Positions 50,025 to 58,952 of a stretch of DNA of 64,000 nucleotides are shown piece after piece. The notes beneath the pieces are model-generated. The model worked only from the letters and a program-made list of their open reading frames with translations. It did no database searches and was not told the origin of the DNA. The stretch covers positions 85,507-149,506 of the forward strand of contig JAWUVI010000019.1 in the NCBI GenBank assembly GCA_034112445.1, read 5' to 3'. The translations under genes were made by a program, and so were the position numbers. Source of the stretch: Pelagadaptatus sp034112445 (GTDB taxonomy: Bacteria > Pseudomonadota > Gammaproteobacteria > Pseudomonadales > Cellvibrionaceae). Each line of letters begins with the position of its first letter. Position 1 is the first letter of the stretch.

Positions 50025-50729
50025 CTAAGGAGACCAATAAACATCGACCGGAGTGGCGCTTTGCTGCAACACCGCTGCAACAGGAAATTCATTGGCGTCT
50101 GCCGTTAACGCTTGCTTATAAACGGCCAATTTTTCATCGCCAGTGATCAGCAATATAATTTTTTTGGTTGATAGAATAGCCGCTAAACCCAAACTGATCC
50201 GCTCTAGGTTGTCGCCAGTAACTTCAGATTGCTTTGCAACCAAGGGGAAAACAATACGTTGGCTGGCTTTATCCATTGCAGCATTAATACCATTAGCATG
50301 AGGAAAAAGAGAGGCCGTATGGCCATCGCTGCCCATGCCCAAAATAACTAAATCCGTGTCTTTAACTAAACCAGAATAAACTTGTTCAGCATTTTTAGCT
50401 GCATCCGTTAAAGAGCTTGCCTTGCTATATAATCCATTAAAGGTGGCAGCGCCTGCTCTGTCAGTTACTAAGCAAGATTTGATCATCGCTTCATTGCTGT
50501 CAGGGTGCGTCAATGGCACATATCGTTCATCAACCATACCGACGCTAACGCCCTGCCAAGCCAAGTCTGTGTTGGCTAACTGCGCATAAATCGCTTTCGG
50601 AGTAGAACCACCCGACACCAATATAGTCGCACCACCGCTTTGCGCAGCAGCCTCAATAATGTCACCAATAGCCGCCGCGCACCCAGAAACCAAATCTTGT
50701 TTGTCGTTAAAAAAGTACTCTTTACGCAT
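50025..50729 (-). CDS. pgl: 6-phosphogluconolactonase
   Basis: 234 residues, DevB/NagB fold: VSGGSTPKAIYAQLA, VDERYVPLTHPDSNEAMI, and LVILGMGSDGHTASLFPHA (GxGxDGHxASLFP). Hydrolyses 6-phosphogluconolactone. Start overlaps the zwf stop by one base (TAATG), so it is translationally coupled. Confidence 0.95.
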   Translation of the reverse strand: MRKEYFFNDKQDLVSGCAAAIGDIIEAAAQSGGATILVSGGSTPKAIYAQLANTDLAWQGVSVGMVDERYVPLTHPDSNEAMIKSCLVTDRAGAATFNGLYSKASSLTDAAKNAEQVYSGLVKDTDLVILGMGSDGHTASLFPHANGINAAMDKASQRIVFPLVAKQSEVTGDNLERISLGLAAILSTKKIILLITGDEKLAVYKQALTADANEFPVAAVLQQSATPVDVYWSP

Positions 50730-52204
50730 TATTTACTACCCGGCTCAACCCAACTCCGGCCATCTTTCTCTATCATTAATTCGGCGGCCAATGGCCCCCA
50801 GCTGCCGGATGAATAGCTAGCAGGCTTACTGTCACTATCAGCTTCCCAACATTGTAAAATTGGCGTTATCCAAGACCAAGCTTGCTCTACTTCTTCACGA
50901 TGCAGGAACAAACTGGAATTGCCATCAACCACATCCAAAATCAGTCGTTGATAGGCTGGTCTAACATGGCCGTCAAATGAATCAGCAAAATCAAACGACA
51001 AGGTGACCGGCTTTAAATGCATTTCACGATCATGCATTTTTTTCCCCATTAGGGTCAGTTCAATACCTTCTTCGGGCTGTAACTTTATCCTCAACTGATT
51101 GGGTTGCACCTTGCCAAATTTCGCCGGGAACACGGCATGGGGCAGCGCTTTAAATTCAATTAATATTTCTGCAGCACGTTTTTTCAACCGCTTTCCAGTG
51201 CGCAGATAAAACGGTACGCCAGCCCAACGCCAGTTACCTATTTCCGCTTTTAGTGCGACAAAGGTTTCTATATCACTGCCACCAAAATCACTGCCTAGAT
51301 CATCGATATAGGCATTGGCCACTTGATTGTTCAATACGCCTTCAGAATACTGTCCACGCACTATAGTTTGCGTGACATTATCTTCAGTGATGGGCTTTAA
51401 GGCTTTTAATATTTTAAGTTTTTCAGCGCGCAAATTATCCGCGTTCATTTCGTGGGGTGGTTCCATAGCCACCAAACACAATAATTGCAGCAAGTGATTT
51501 TGCGCCATGTCTCGCAGCGCACCGACATCGTTGTAATAGCCAGCCCGGCCTTCTAATCCGACTGTTTCAGTGATGCTTATTTGCACATGATCAATACTTC
51601 TATTATCCCAAACATCATCTAACAAAATATTAGTAAATCTGAGTGCCAACAAATTTTGAACCGTCTCTTTACCTAAGTAATGGTCAATTCGAAAAATATT
51701 ATCTTCGTCAAAATATTTACCTACAGTAGCGTTAATTATTTTGGCTGACTCTAAATCGACACCAATGGGCTTCTCTAGAATGATTCTTGCGGTCTTAGAA
51801 ATAAGCTTATATTTATCTAAGTTTTCACTACACGACTCATAAATCCCTGGCGGTATTGAAAGGTAGAATATGCGTAGAATATCTTCACGGCCCTTGAAAG
51901 AGCTGGAAAAATCTACCCACTCATCACCACCTTCGCTGATATTTAAACTGACGCACTCAAGTCGTGCAAAAAACTGCGGCCAATTAATGTCCACATTTTC
52001 ATCAGCCGCTAATTCATTAACAAGACTGGTTTTAACTTTGGCTTCAAATTCTGCGCCTGTCAGATCTTTGCGTGAAGTCAAAATAATTCGACAATCATCA
52101 GCATATTCACTGTCCACTTCACAGCGATACATTGCCGGCAATAGCTTGTGCAAAGCCAAGTCGCCCATCCCACCAAAAAAAACAATATCAAATTGCTTTG
52201 CCAT
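50729..52204 (-). CDS. zwf: Glucose-6-phosphate dehydrogenase
   Basis: 491 residues, complete. FFGGMGDLALHKLLPA (the usual GASGDL is GGMGDL) binds NADP, RIDHYLGKETVQN holds the catalytic His/Lys, and EKPIGVDLESA and PFYLRTGKRL are conserved. First enzyme of the oxidative pentose phosphate and Entner-Doudoroff routes. AGGA lies 6-7 bp before the ATG. Operon zwf-pgl-edd, divergent from the glucosylglycerate module. Confidence 0.95.
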   Translation of the reverse strand: MAKQFDIVFFGGMGDLALHKLLPAMYRCEVDSEYADDCRIILTSRKDLTGAEFEAKVKTSLVNELAADENVDINWPQFFARLECVSLNISEGGDEWVDFSSSFKGREDILRIFYLSIPPGIYESCSENLDKYKLISKTARIILEKPIGVDLESAKIINATVGKYFDEDNIFRIDHYLGKETVQNLLALRFTNILLDDVWDNRSIDHVQISITETVGLEGRAGYYNDVGALRDMAQNHLLQLLCLVAMEPPHEMNADNLRAEKLKILKALKPITEDNVTQTIVRGQYSEGVLNNQVANAYIDDLGSDFGGSDIETFVALKAEIGNWRWAGVPFYLRTGKRLKKRAAEILIEFKALPHAVFPAKFGKVQPNQLRIKLQPEEGIELTLMGKKMHDREMHLKPVTLSFDFADSFDGHVRPAYQRLILDVVDGNSSLFLHREEVEQAWSWITPILQCWEADSDSKPASYSSGSWGPLAAELMIEKDGRSWVEPGSK

Positions 52205-52523
52205 TACTGTTCCTCACTATGCAAAAATATACGGCTAAAATTTAGCGCCATTAGTAAGCAATCTAAAATAACAAAAAGCCTATTTCATTGAAGTCTAACC
52301 CTAAACTGTAAATTACCGCGAGCACTTATTAGTATCTGTCATTCGCCATCAATCAAACCAAAAGAATGCACTACTGCAGTGCAGGCTATTAAAGCATCAC
52401 CAATTTAGTGCATAACGTATGCTTCAAATCGACAATCCAAGCGACTTATCCATGGCGCGATAATTGCTACATTTCACAATAACAAACAACCCTATAACGC
52501 TAACGGAATAAAACCCAACTCCT
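52205..52523. other. Divergent regulatory region between zwf and the glucosylglycerate module
   Basis: 319 bp with no gene. It should carry both promoters. TGTAAATTACC near 52307-52317 is a compact inverted sequence (GTAA-A-TTAC) that recalls a HexR-type box but is about 4 bp too short for one. No strong -35/-10 pair was found. Confidence 0.4.
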
Positions 52524-53366
52524 ATGAACGGCCACGATAGCCTAGCGATAATTTTTACCGATTTAGACGGTAGTTTACTTGACCATAACAATTACGGGTT
52601 TGAACCTGCGCATACGTTGTTAACAGCCTTAGAAAAAAAAGGTATTCCAGTAATACCTACTAGTAGTAAAACCTGCGCGGAAATTATGGCGTTAAGAAAG
52701 CGACTCTCTAATAGCCACCCTTTTATCAGCGAAAATGGGGCGGCATCTTTTATTCCTAAAAACTATTTTACCGCTCCGATAGCCGGCAGTAGTTTACTTA
52801 ACGGTTTTCATTGCCTATCAAACTGCCCTCCGCGGCAAACATGGCTATCGCTACTAGCGGAATTACAAGCAACCTACCCTAATCAATTTACCCATTTCAA
52901 TGTTCAAGGCAACGACGGGATAAAACAGCTAACGGGATTAAGCGATACAGAGGCGGCTCTCGCCAACCAACGCGATTACAGCGAACCGGTAAAATGGCTT
53001 GGCAACAAACAACAAGAGCAGCAGTTTGTTGCAACAATTAACAGCCATGGCGGTTCAGCACAACAAGGCGGGCGTTTTATAACGGTAAGCGGCGACTGCA
53101 GCAAAGGCCGAGCGCTCACAGTAGTCACCCAACTGTATCAAGATCAATACCCCAGCAAACGGTTAATTACCATTGCTATTGGCGACAGCGTCAATGACGT
53201 AAGCATGTTGGAAGCGGCTGATTACGCCTTGTTAATTCGCTCGCCGTCAGGTGATTTTCCAACGCTTGCGCGCAGCGACAAGCTTTTCAAATCCAGTCTA
53301 ATGGGCCCAGCCGGTTGGGACGAAGGCGTGAGACAGATAATGCAGCAACTCAATATTTCTCTTTAA
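52524..53366 (+). CDS. Glucosyl-/mannosyl-3-phosphoglycerate phosphatase-like HAD protein
   Basis: 280 residues, HAD-IIB fold. FTDLDGSLLDHNNYG (motif I, near 11), VIPTSSKTCAEIMALR, SENGAASFIP, and IAIGDSVNDVSMLEAADYAL (motif IV) match the mannosyl-3-phosphoglycerate phosphatase family (YedP). In this cluster it would release glucosylglycerate from its phosphate. Context with the synthase and phosphorylase supports the glucosyl version. The ATG has no strong ribosome site. Confidence 0.87.
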   Translation: MNGHDSLAIIFTDLDGSLLDHNNYGFEPAHTLLTALEKKGIPVIPTSSKTCAEIMALRKRLSNSHPFISENGAASFIPKNYFTAPIAGSSLLNGFHCLSNCPPRQTWLSLLAELQATYPNQFTHFNVQGNDGIKQLTGLSDTEAALANQRDYSEPVKWLGNKQQEQQFVATINSHGGSAQQGGRFITVSGDCSKGRALTVVTQLYQDQYPSKRLITIAIGDSVNDVSMLEAADYALLIRSPSGDFPTLARSDKLFKSSLMGPAGWDEGVRQIMQQLNISL

Positions 53367-53387
53367 CAGACATAAACAAGGATTATT

Positions 53388-54614
53388 ATGGGCGACTTTC
53401 ACCAGAACGGTATTATCACCACCTTGCACAATTTGTCTGATCGACCGCTAGTCGATTTAGAAGCAGATTTGTTAAAATTTAGTAAGCGCAGACCAATGGC
53501 GTTGATTTTGCCATCGCTTTATTCTGAGCTTGAAGGCGATGCGCTGGCCAATATTGTTAAGGAACTTAGCCAGGTTAATTATCTTAATGAAATTGTGATT
53601 GGTTTAGATCGCGCTGACGAAAAACAATATCGCCACGCACTGAAATTTTTTAAAGAACTGAAACAACCCCACCGTGTACTGTGGAATGATGGGCCTCGTA
53701 TGCAAGCTATAGATGCGCAACTTAAAGCCCTAGATCTAGCACCCAAAGAGCGCGGCAAAGGCAGTAACGTTTGGTATTGCATGGGTTATTTGTTAGCCAG
53801 CGGAAAATCCGAATCAATAGCCTTACACGATTGTGACATTGTGACTTATCACCGCGAGATGTTAGCCCGCCTTATCTATCCGGTGGCTCACCCACAGTTT
53901 AACTATGAGTTTTGCAAAGGGTTTTATTCCCGCGTTGCCGATAGAAAGATTAATGGCCGCGTTTGTCGCTTATTGGTTACGCCACTGATTAGAGCGCTTA
54001 AAAAGACTATCGGCCACTCTGACTATCTAGACTACATGGATAGCTTCCGCTACGCCTTAGCCGGTGAGTTTTCATTCCGCCGGGATGTCCTCAATGACTT
54101 ACGCATACCGAGCGACTGGGGCTTAGAGGTGGGCATGCTGTCAGAGGTTTATCGCAACTACGCTAACAATAGGCTATGCCAAGTCGATATTGCCGACACC
54201 TATGATCACAAACACCAACTGCTTAGCCAAGATGATCCGGAGCAAGGCTTGTCGAGAATGTCTATCGATATAGCCAAAGCTATGTACCGAAAGCTCGCCA
54301 CTCGCGGCATAACCTTTAATCACGAAACATTTCGCACCCTAAAGGCCACTTACTATCGTATTGGCTTAGACTTTGTTGAAACCTACAATAATGATGCACT
54401 AATGAATGGGTTAACCTTAGATGTTCACCAAGAAGAAAAAGCGGTAGAGCTATTTGCCGAAAATATTATGAAGGCCGGCGAAATATTTTTGGACCGCCCT
54501 ATGGAGCGACCATTCATCCCCAGCTGGAACCGAGTGGAAAGCGCCATACCTGATATCCACGAACAAATAATTGCCGCGGTAGAAGCTGATAATAAAGAGT
54601 TCGGAGCCGACTAA
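53388..54614 (+). CDS. Glucosyl-3-phosphoglycerate synthase-like glycosyltransferase
   Basis: 408 residues, GT-A fold of the GT81/GpgS-type. ALILPSLYSELEGDALANIV and EIVIGLDRADEKQYRHALKF (UDP-sugar binding) are followed by SIALHDCDIVTYHREML with the DxD-type metal motif, then a DSFRYALAGEFSFRRDVL acceptor region. Joins an NDP-sugar and 3-phosphoglycerate. AAGGA site 8 bp from the ATG. Middle gene of the module. Confidence 0.85.
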   Translation: MGDFHQNGIITTLHNLSDRPLVDLEADLLKFSKRRPMALILPSLYSELEGDALANIVKELSQVNYLNEIVIGLDRADEKQYRHALKFFKELKQPHRVLWNDGPRMQAIDAQLKALDLAPKERGKGSNVWYCMGYLLASGKSESIALHDCDIVTYHREMLARLIYPVAHPQFNYEFCKGFYSRVADRKINGRVCRLLVTPLIRALKKTIGHSDYLDYMDSFRYALAGEFSFRRDVLNDLRIPSDWGLEVGMLSEVYRNYANNRLCQVDIADTYDHKHQLLSQDDPEQGLSRMSIDIAKAMYRKLATRGITFNHETFRTLKATYYRIGLDFVETYNNDALMNGLTLDVHQEEKAVELFAENIMKAGEIFLDRPMERPFIPSWNRVESAIPDIHEQIIAAVEADNKEFGAD

Positions 54615-56375
54615 ATGATCCCAGCAAGTGATGTCACAACTGTATTACATGACCGCGTCTTTCAGCACTTAACGTTTATCTATAAAGGTCTGCTGACTGC
54701 ACAACAGTGCAGTACGCTAGCGGCTAGCTTGCTGACAATCATGAGACTTGATGATGACAGCAAGTCACCCGAGCCGCATCAGAATCAGTGGACACAAGAC
54801 GATAACATTATCATTACCTATGGCGACACCCTACTGCGCGACGGGGAAAAACCTTTACAGACTCTGCACAAGTTCTTTAACTCCTACGTTAAAGATAGTG
54901 CTTCAAGCATACATATATTGCCGTTTTACCCTTGGAGCTCCGATGATGGTTTTTCGGTCATCGACTATTCCAGTGTTAACGAGTCACTAGGCGATTGGTC
55001 TGACATTAAAAACATAGCCGAAGACTATCGGCTAATGGCTGACTTAGTCGTGAATCACTGTTCTGCGCGCTGCCATTGGTTTGATAACTTTATAAAAGGT
55101 GAAAGCCCCGGCGCCGACTATTTTGTTACCGCCCAACCGACCGATGATTTGTCAGCGGTTGTTCGACCCCGCACCAATGATTTGCTACGAGAAGTCGAAA
55201 CATTGGCTGGCATCAAATATGTGTGGTGTACGTTTAGTCACGATCAAGTCGACCTCAATTTTCAAAACATCGAAGTACTAGAACAATTTATTTCTATTAT
55301 CAGACAATATTTAGACAACGGTATTTCCATCTTTCGATTGGACGCCATTGCCTTTTTATGGAAGAAGATTGGTAGCGACTGTATTAATCTGCCAGAAACC
55401 CATGAGATGGTGAGGCTATTTAGAACGTTAATCGAACACGCCAGAACAGACGCCGTCATTATTACTGAGACCAACATCCCTAATCGTGAGAATTTATCGT
55501 ATTTTGGTAATGGCAACGAAGCCCATTGCGTTTATAACTTTTCTCTACCCCCGCTGCTGGTTCACGCCTTGCTCACTGGACAGAGCTTTCATTTAAAACA
55601 ATGGATAATGAGCATGCCGCCAGCACAGCAAGGCACAACCTATTTTAATTTTATTGCTTCTCACGATGGTATTGGCCTAAGACCTGTAGAAGGATTATTA
55701 GACGACGAAGAACTTGCCCAGTTAACCGATACCATTAAAAGTTTTGGTGGAAAAATATCATGGCGCAGTCTGGCCGATGGTCAGCAACGGCCCTATGAGA
55801 TGAACATTTCATTATTCGATGCCCTGCAAGGCACAGTCAAAGGTCCTGATCAATATGCCATCCAGCGCTTCATTTGTGCCCACGCTATTATGCTTGGACT
55901 AGAAGGCATACCGGGCATTTATATTCACAGTTTATTCGGTACCCATAATGATTTACAACGGATGGAGCATACCGGTAGTAATCGCTCGATCAATCGGCGC
56001 CAATGGGATGTAGAAGAATTAGAACCACTACTTAATGATCCATCTAGCAGCCACTACCAAGTTTTTAATCGGTTAAAGAATTTACTGGCTATTCGTCGTA
56101 AACAAGCGGCATTCCATCCCAAAGCCAGGCAATTTACTTTGCATTTAGGCGATAAGCTATTTGGTTATTGGCGACAAAGTATTAACCGGCAACAAAGTAT
56201 TTTTTGCATCAGTAACGTTTCAGATAAAGAACAAGAACTCTCATTAAATTCAATCAATCTGATCGACAACCAAGACTGGATTGACTTGATAGCAGACGAG
56301 CAGTGCAGCGGTCAGTTGCCACACCTGACGCTGTCGCCTTATCAAACTGTATGGATTAGTAATATTAGAGACTAA
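54615..56375 (+). CDS. Glucosylglycerate/sucrose phosphorylase-like enzyme (GH13 subfamily 18)
   Basis: 586 residues. The barrel shows IHILPFYPWSSDDGFSVIDY, DLVVNHCSARCHWF, SIFRLDAIAFLWKK (nucleophile Asp), IITETNIP (acid/base Glu) and NFIASHDGIGLRP (third Asp), the GH13_18 pattern. Sucrose phosphorylases are about 490 residues; longer forms near GpgS-type genes are glucosylglycerate phosphorylases (E. coli YcjM type). It starts directly after the synthase stop, so they are coupled. It would split glucosylglycerate with phosphate to glucose-1-phosphate and glycerate. Confidence 0.85.
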   Translation: MIPASDVTTVLHDRVFQHLTFIYKGLLTAQQCSTLAASLLTIMRLDDDSKSPEPHQNQWTQDDNIIITYGDTLLRDGEKPLQTLHKFFNSYVKDSASSIHILPFYPWSSDDGFSVIDYSSVNESLGDWSDIKNIAEDYRLMADLVVNHCSARCHWFDNFIKGESPGADYFVTAQPTDDLSAVVRPRTNDLLREVETLAGIKYVWCTFSHDQVDLNFQNIEVLEQFISIIRQYLDNGISIFRLDAIAFLWKKIGSDCINLPETHEMVRLFRTLIEHARTDAVIITETNIPNRENLSYFGNGNEAHCVYNFSLPPLLVHALLTGQSFHLKQWIMSMPPAQQGTTYFNFIASHDGIGLRPVEGLLDDEELAQLTDTIKSFGGKISWRSLADGQQRPYEMNISLFDALQGTVKGPDQYAIQRFICAHAIMLGLEGIPGIYIHSLFGTHNDLQRMEHTGSNRSINRRQWDVEELEPLLNDPSSSHYQVFNRLKNLLAIRRKQAAFHPKARQFTLHLGDKLFGYWRQSINRQQSIFCISNVSDKEQELSLNSINLIDNQDWIDLIADEQCSGQLPHLTLSPYQTVWISNIRD

Positions 56376-56422
56376 CCGTGTAAGCGCCATAAGAATATTA
56401 GTGCCACATTATATGGTATTCG

Positions 56423-57142
56423 TTATAGCGCAACGGCCGTGATCAACATCTTAAGTGCCAGTAGGCTTAATAAAACTTTAATCACTAAAATTAATTTTTC
56501 ATTATTTGAAGCCAACCTTAGCTTTGTACCAATAAAAGACCCAAGGACTGAACCCAACACCATATAGACCAATAAATTTAAATGGCCCAAAAGCGATACG
56601 CCTATGGCCATAAATACCGGCACCTTTGCTAAGTGGCTAATAGTCATGAACATTGAGCTGGTTGCTATTATCTCATCTTTGGAACTTAGCTCTTTGGTTA
56701 AAACCGTCAGCGATAACGGCCCTGTCGCACCAACAATTAAGCTCAAACCTGTTTGCAGTAAACCAATAAGATAATAGTTTTCATATTTTCTAATAAAGTT
56801 AGAAAAATGTTTGCTCCACAAATTGAGGAGAATATACAAGCCAATACCAATGGGAACATATTCAGTTGATATATTCGACAACAGCAATCCAAATAAGAAC
56901 ACACCAACAAGCGAGCCCGCCAGAAACTTCGGAAGCAACTCCCATCGAACATACTTTAAAGAAAACGCCATGCGCGATGAGTTACTCGCTAACTGCGTAA
57001 TACCATGAATTGGAATAATCAAACTGGGGTTTAAAAAAAGCGGGAGCACAGCTATCAACAGCATACCGCCACCAAAACCAATAACCCCGGCAATGGCGGA
57101 AGTGAAAAAAGACATGAGTCCTAGAACATACTCGATATGCAA
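56423..57142 (-). CDS. TauE/SafE family membrane transporter
   Basis: 239 residues with about eight membrane helices. The two halves start AGVIGFGGGMLLIAVLPLF and LSLIVGATGPLSLTVLTKE, the TauE/SafE repeat. Second member of the family in the window. Convergent with the glucosylglycerate phosphorylase gene. Substrate unknown. Confidence 0.87.
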   Translation of the reverse strand: MHIEYVLGLMSFFTSAIAGVIGFGGGMLLIAVLPLFLNPSLIIPIHGITQLASNSSRMAFSLKYVRWELLPKFLAGSLVGVFLFGLLLSNISTEYVPIGIGLYILLNLWSKHFSNFIRKYENYYLIGLLQTGLSLIVGATGPLSLTVLTKELSSKDEIIATSSMFMTISHLAKVPVFMAIGVSLLGHLNLLVYMVLGSVLGSFIGTKLRLASNNEKLILVIKVLLSLLALKMLITAVAL

Positions 57143-57199
57143 ACTGCTTCCCTTGCTTTATGACTCTTTTATAACGAACGGGCTGCGTTCGTTACAGTC

Positions 57200-57231
57200 C
57201 ATTTGAATACCTACTCATTTGAATATCATCT
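57200..57231. repeat. Imperfect 16-bp tandem duplication
   Basis: CATTTGAATACCTACT (57200-57215) and CATTTGAATATCATCT (57216-57231), upstream of the TauE/SafE gene's start. Confidence 0.6.
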
Positions 57232-57286
57232 AATAATTACTGAGTTTTATCATACATGGTTGTTGGATTTGTTATGTAAGCATGGG

Positions 57287-57332
57287 CGCTAACACCGCAA
57301 GCAACTGAAAAACGCCCGCTGCCTTGTTAGGC
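57287..57332 (-). repeat. Isolated attC-like site G, after the MAPEG gene
   Basis: Minus strand: GCCTAAC (perfect R'', 57326-57332) overlapping the MAPEG stop, arm GGCAGCGGGCG, arm TTGCTTGCGG, and GTTAGCG (R'-like, 57287-57293). 46 bp. It is 10 kb from the main array, so it looks like a lone cassette. Confidence 0.68.
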
Positions 57333-57737
57333 ACCACACCATTTCGAAGCACCCGCCACAAGAAGAGCCGCTATAGACAAAAGTGATACCCCAAACATGA
57401 CCGATCTAAATAATTGAAAATTAAAGTAATAACATAGAGCGTATAAAAACCGAGCAACGACATATGTCCAAGTAGCGTATGCCGTTGTACTAGCAGAGAC
57501 GCCAGAGAGCATGCAGAATAAAACTGCGAAAGCAAAAATAACTACTGTCTCATTTGTATTAGCCACCGTACGGCTCACACGAAATAGAAGATTATTATGA
57601 TCTGAGGGAATTTGAGCCCCCGGTAAATGCTTCGCACGGAGGCCAACAACGTCTGCCACTAAAACTTGGAAAAACATAAGAAAAGCCATCGTACCGAAAG
57701 CTGCGATTGTAGCTGAATAAAGTTTCACTAGTTCCAT
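57327..57737 (-). CDS. MAPEG-family membrane protein, lone cassette gene
   Basis: 136 residues, four hydrophobic helices. ADVVGLRAKHLPGAQIPSDH and the RVSRTVANTNETVVIFAFA segment fit the MAPEG fold. The stop codon lies in the R'' of an attC-like site, and upstream of the start CATATAACAAGTTATTAAG looks like an R''/R' cassette boundary. It is a different MAPEG type from the one at 6484. Function unknown. Confidence 0.8.
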   Translation of the reverse strand: MELVKLYSATIAAFGTMAFLMFFQVLVADVVGLRAKHLPGAQIPSDHNNLLFRVSRTVANTNETVVIFAFAVLFCMLSGVSASTTAYATWTYVVARFLYALCYYFNFQLFRSVMFGVSLLSIAALLVAGASKWCGA

Positions 57738-57834
57738 AAATCCCTCTTAATAACTTGTTATATGTTTATAAGGTAACTCTTTATCGGTAAAAGTTGCCAT
57801 ATTCTATTGCCCTTACTTGGGCACTTTATGCTAT

Positions 57835-58515
57835 TTATTTTTGTGAATTGACCTCAATAATTTGGTCAACTATCCCTTCCATAGAGTCTGATTGAATATC
57901 TGGTTTTAAATAGAGTGGGTGGTAAGGGCGACCGGTACGATCAATGTAAGCTGCTTTCATTCCAACCGATAAGGCACCGTGGGTATCCCAATCATGAGCC
58001 GCAACTAAACGAAGATTTTCTACCGGCTCTTCCAGCACCTTTGCGGCAAATTTATATACGTTAGAGCTGGGCTTAAAACTGCCGGTTTCTTCGACAGATA
58101 TAATGTCATCAAAAACATTTATTAATCCAGAGTTTTGCATTTGAGCTGAGATAAGGTTCAACGATGAGTTAGAAAAAGCGACGGTTTTAAATCCGTTTGA
58201 ACGCAGCTTACCAAGAGCGACTTTGATATCTGGATGCGGAGATAAGTTAGCAAATGCGCCCAACAACTCGCTGCGTTTTAACTCCGTCAATGTCAGTTTG
58301 TAATTTGCCGCTATTGATTCAAGCGCCGCACCGGCAAGTTCAGCAAAGTTTGTATGAACATTGGTAGCAACACAAACCGTAGAAGAATGTAATAATTTCG
58401 AAAACCACAGCGATAAAGCCTCTTCACTACCAAAACACTCACTAAACTTTGGTTTTAACGACCCTAAATCTAGAACTGTTTCATTTATATCGAAAAGTAT
58501 TATTTCATTTTTCAT
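57835..58515 (-). CDS. L-2-haloacid dehalogenase (HAD type II)
   Basis: 226 residues. LFDINETVLDLGSLKP (nucleophile Asp10), FKTVAFSNSSLN (motif II), ETGSFKPSSNVY (Lys), LVAAHDWDTHGALSVGMKAA (motif IV), YIDRTGRPYHP. Classed with type II haloacid dehalogenases. Natural substrate may be a 2-haloacid or a phosphorylated compound. Ends 98 bp before the MAPEG cassette start on the minus strand. Confidence 0.87.
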   Translation of the reverse strand: MKNEIILFDINETVLDLGSLKPKFSECFGSEEALSLWFSKLLHSSTVCVATNVHTNFAELAGAALESIAANYKLTLTELKRSELLGAFANLSPHPDIKVALGKLRSNGFKTVAFSNSSLNLISAQMQNSGLINVFDDIISVEETGSFKPSSNVYKFAAKVLEEPVENLRLVAAHDWDTHGALSVGMKAAYIDRTGRPYHPLYLKPDIQSDSMEGIVDQIIEVNSQK

Positions 58516-58552
58516 ACGCTAATTCCTTATGCAGAAGCTCATTTTTTCAATC

Positions 58553-58864
58553 TCACACCCGATGCGGCTCAAGCTCTACGTGCATCAAGCGCTTGCCGTG
58601 CAGAGTTAACTCGCCTTTATAACGTTGATCGCCCGTCGATGTAAATTCAAACTCATAGAGACGACTAATCGCTAAGTTACCGCGTTGGTCTTTTTTAAAT
58701 TTCACTTTCAACAAAGCAATCGTATCGTCAAGCAGCTGTACTTCCAAGTGCTCGCAATGTTGTTTGGCTAACGCAATGGCGCGATCACGAAAACCAGCAT
58801 TCTCCCAAATAAATAGCCCCAACAACCCAATAACAAAGGCAATCATCAAATCATAAATAGTCAT
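58553..58864 (-). CDS. DUF3301 family protein
   Basis: 103 residues. One N-terminal hydrophobic helix (IAFVIGLLGLFIWENAGF), then DRAIALAKQHCEHLEVQLLD and QRGNLAISRLYEFEFTSTGD, which match DUF3301. A small membrane-tethered protein of unknown role, common in gammaproteobacteria and often upstream of or near ilvD-like genes. Divergent from ilvD. Confidence 0.88.
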   Translation of the reverse strand: MTIYDLMIAFVIGLLGLFIWENAGFRDRAIALAKQHCEHLEVQLLDDTIALLKVKFKKDQRGNLAISRLYEFEFTSTGDQRYKGELTLHGKRLMHVELEPHRV

Positions 58865-58952
58865 ATACAGCCCAACTCTTATTATTCTGGTAAACTCGAA
58901 TATTATCTGCTCTTATATTACTTTACTCTTATTTTTGGCTCCGAGGTTAATC

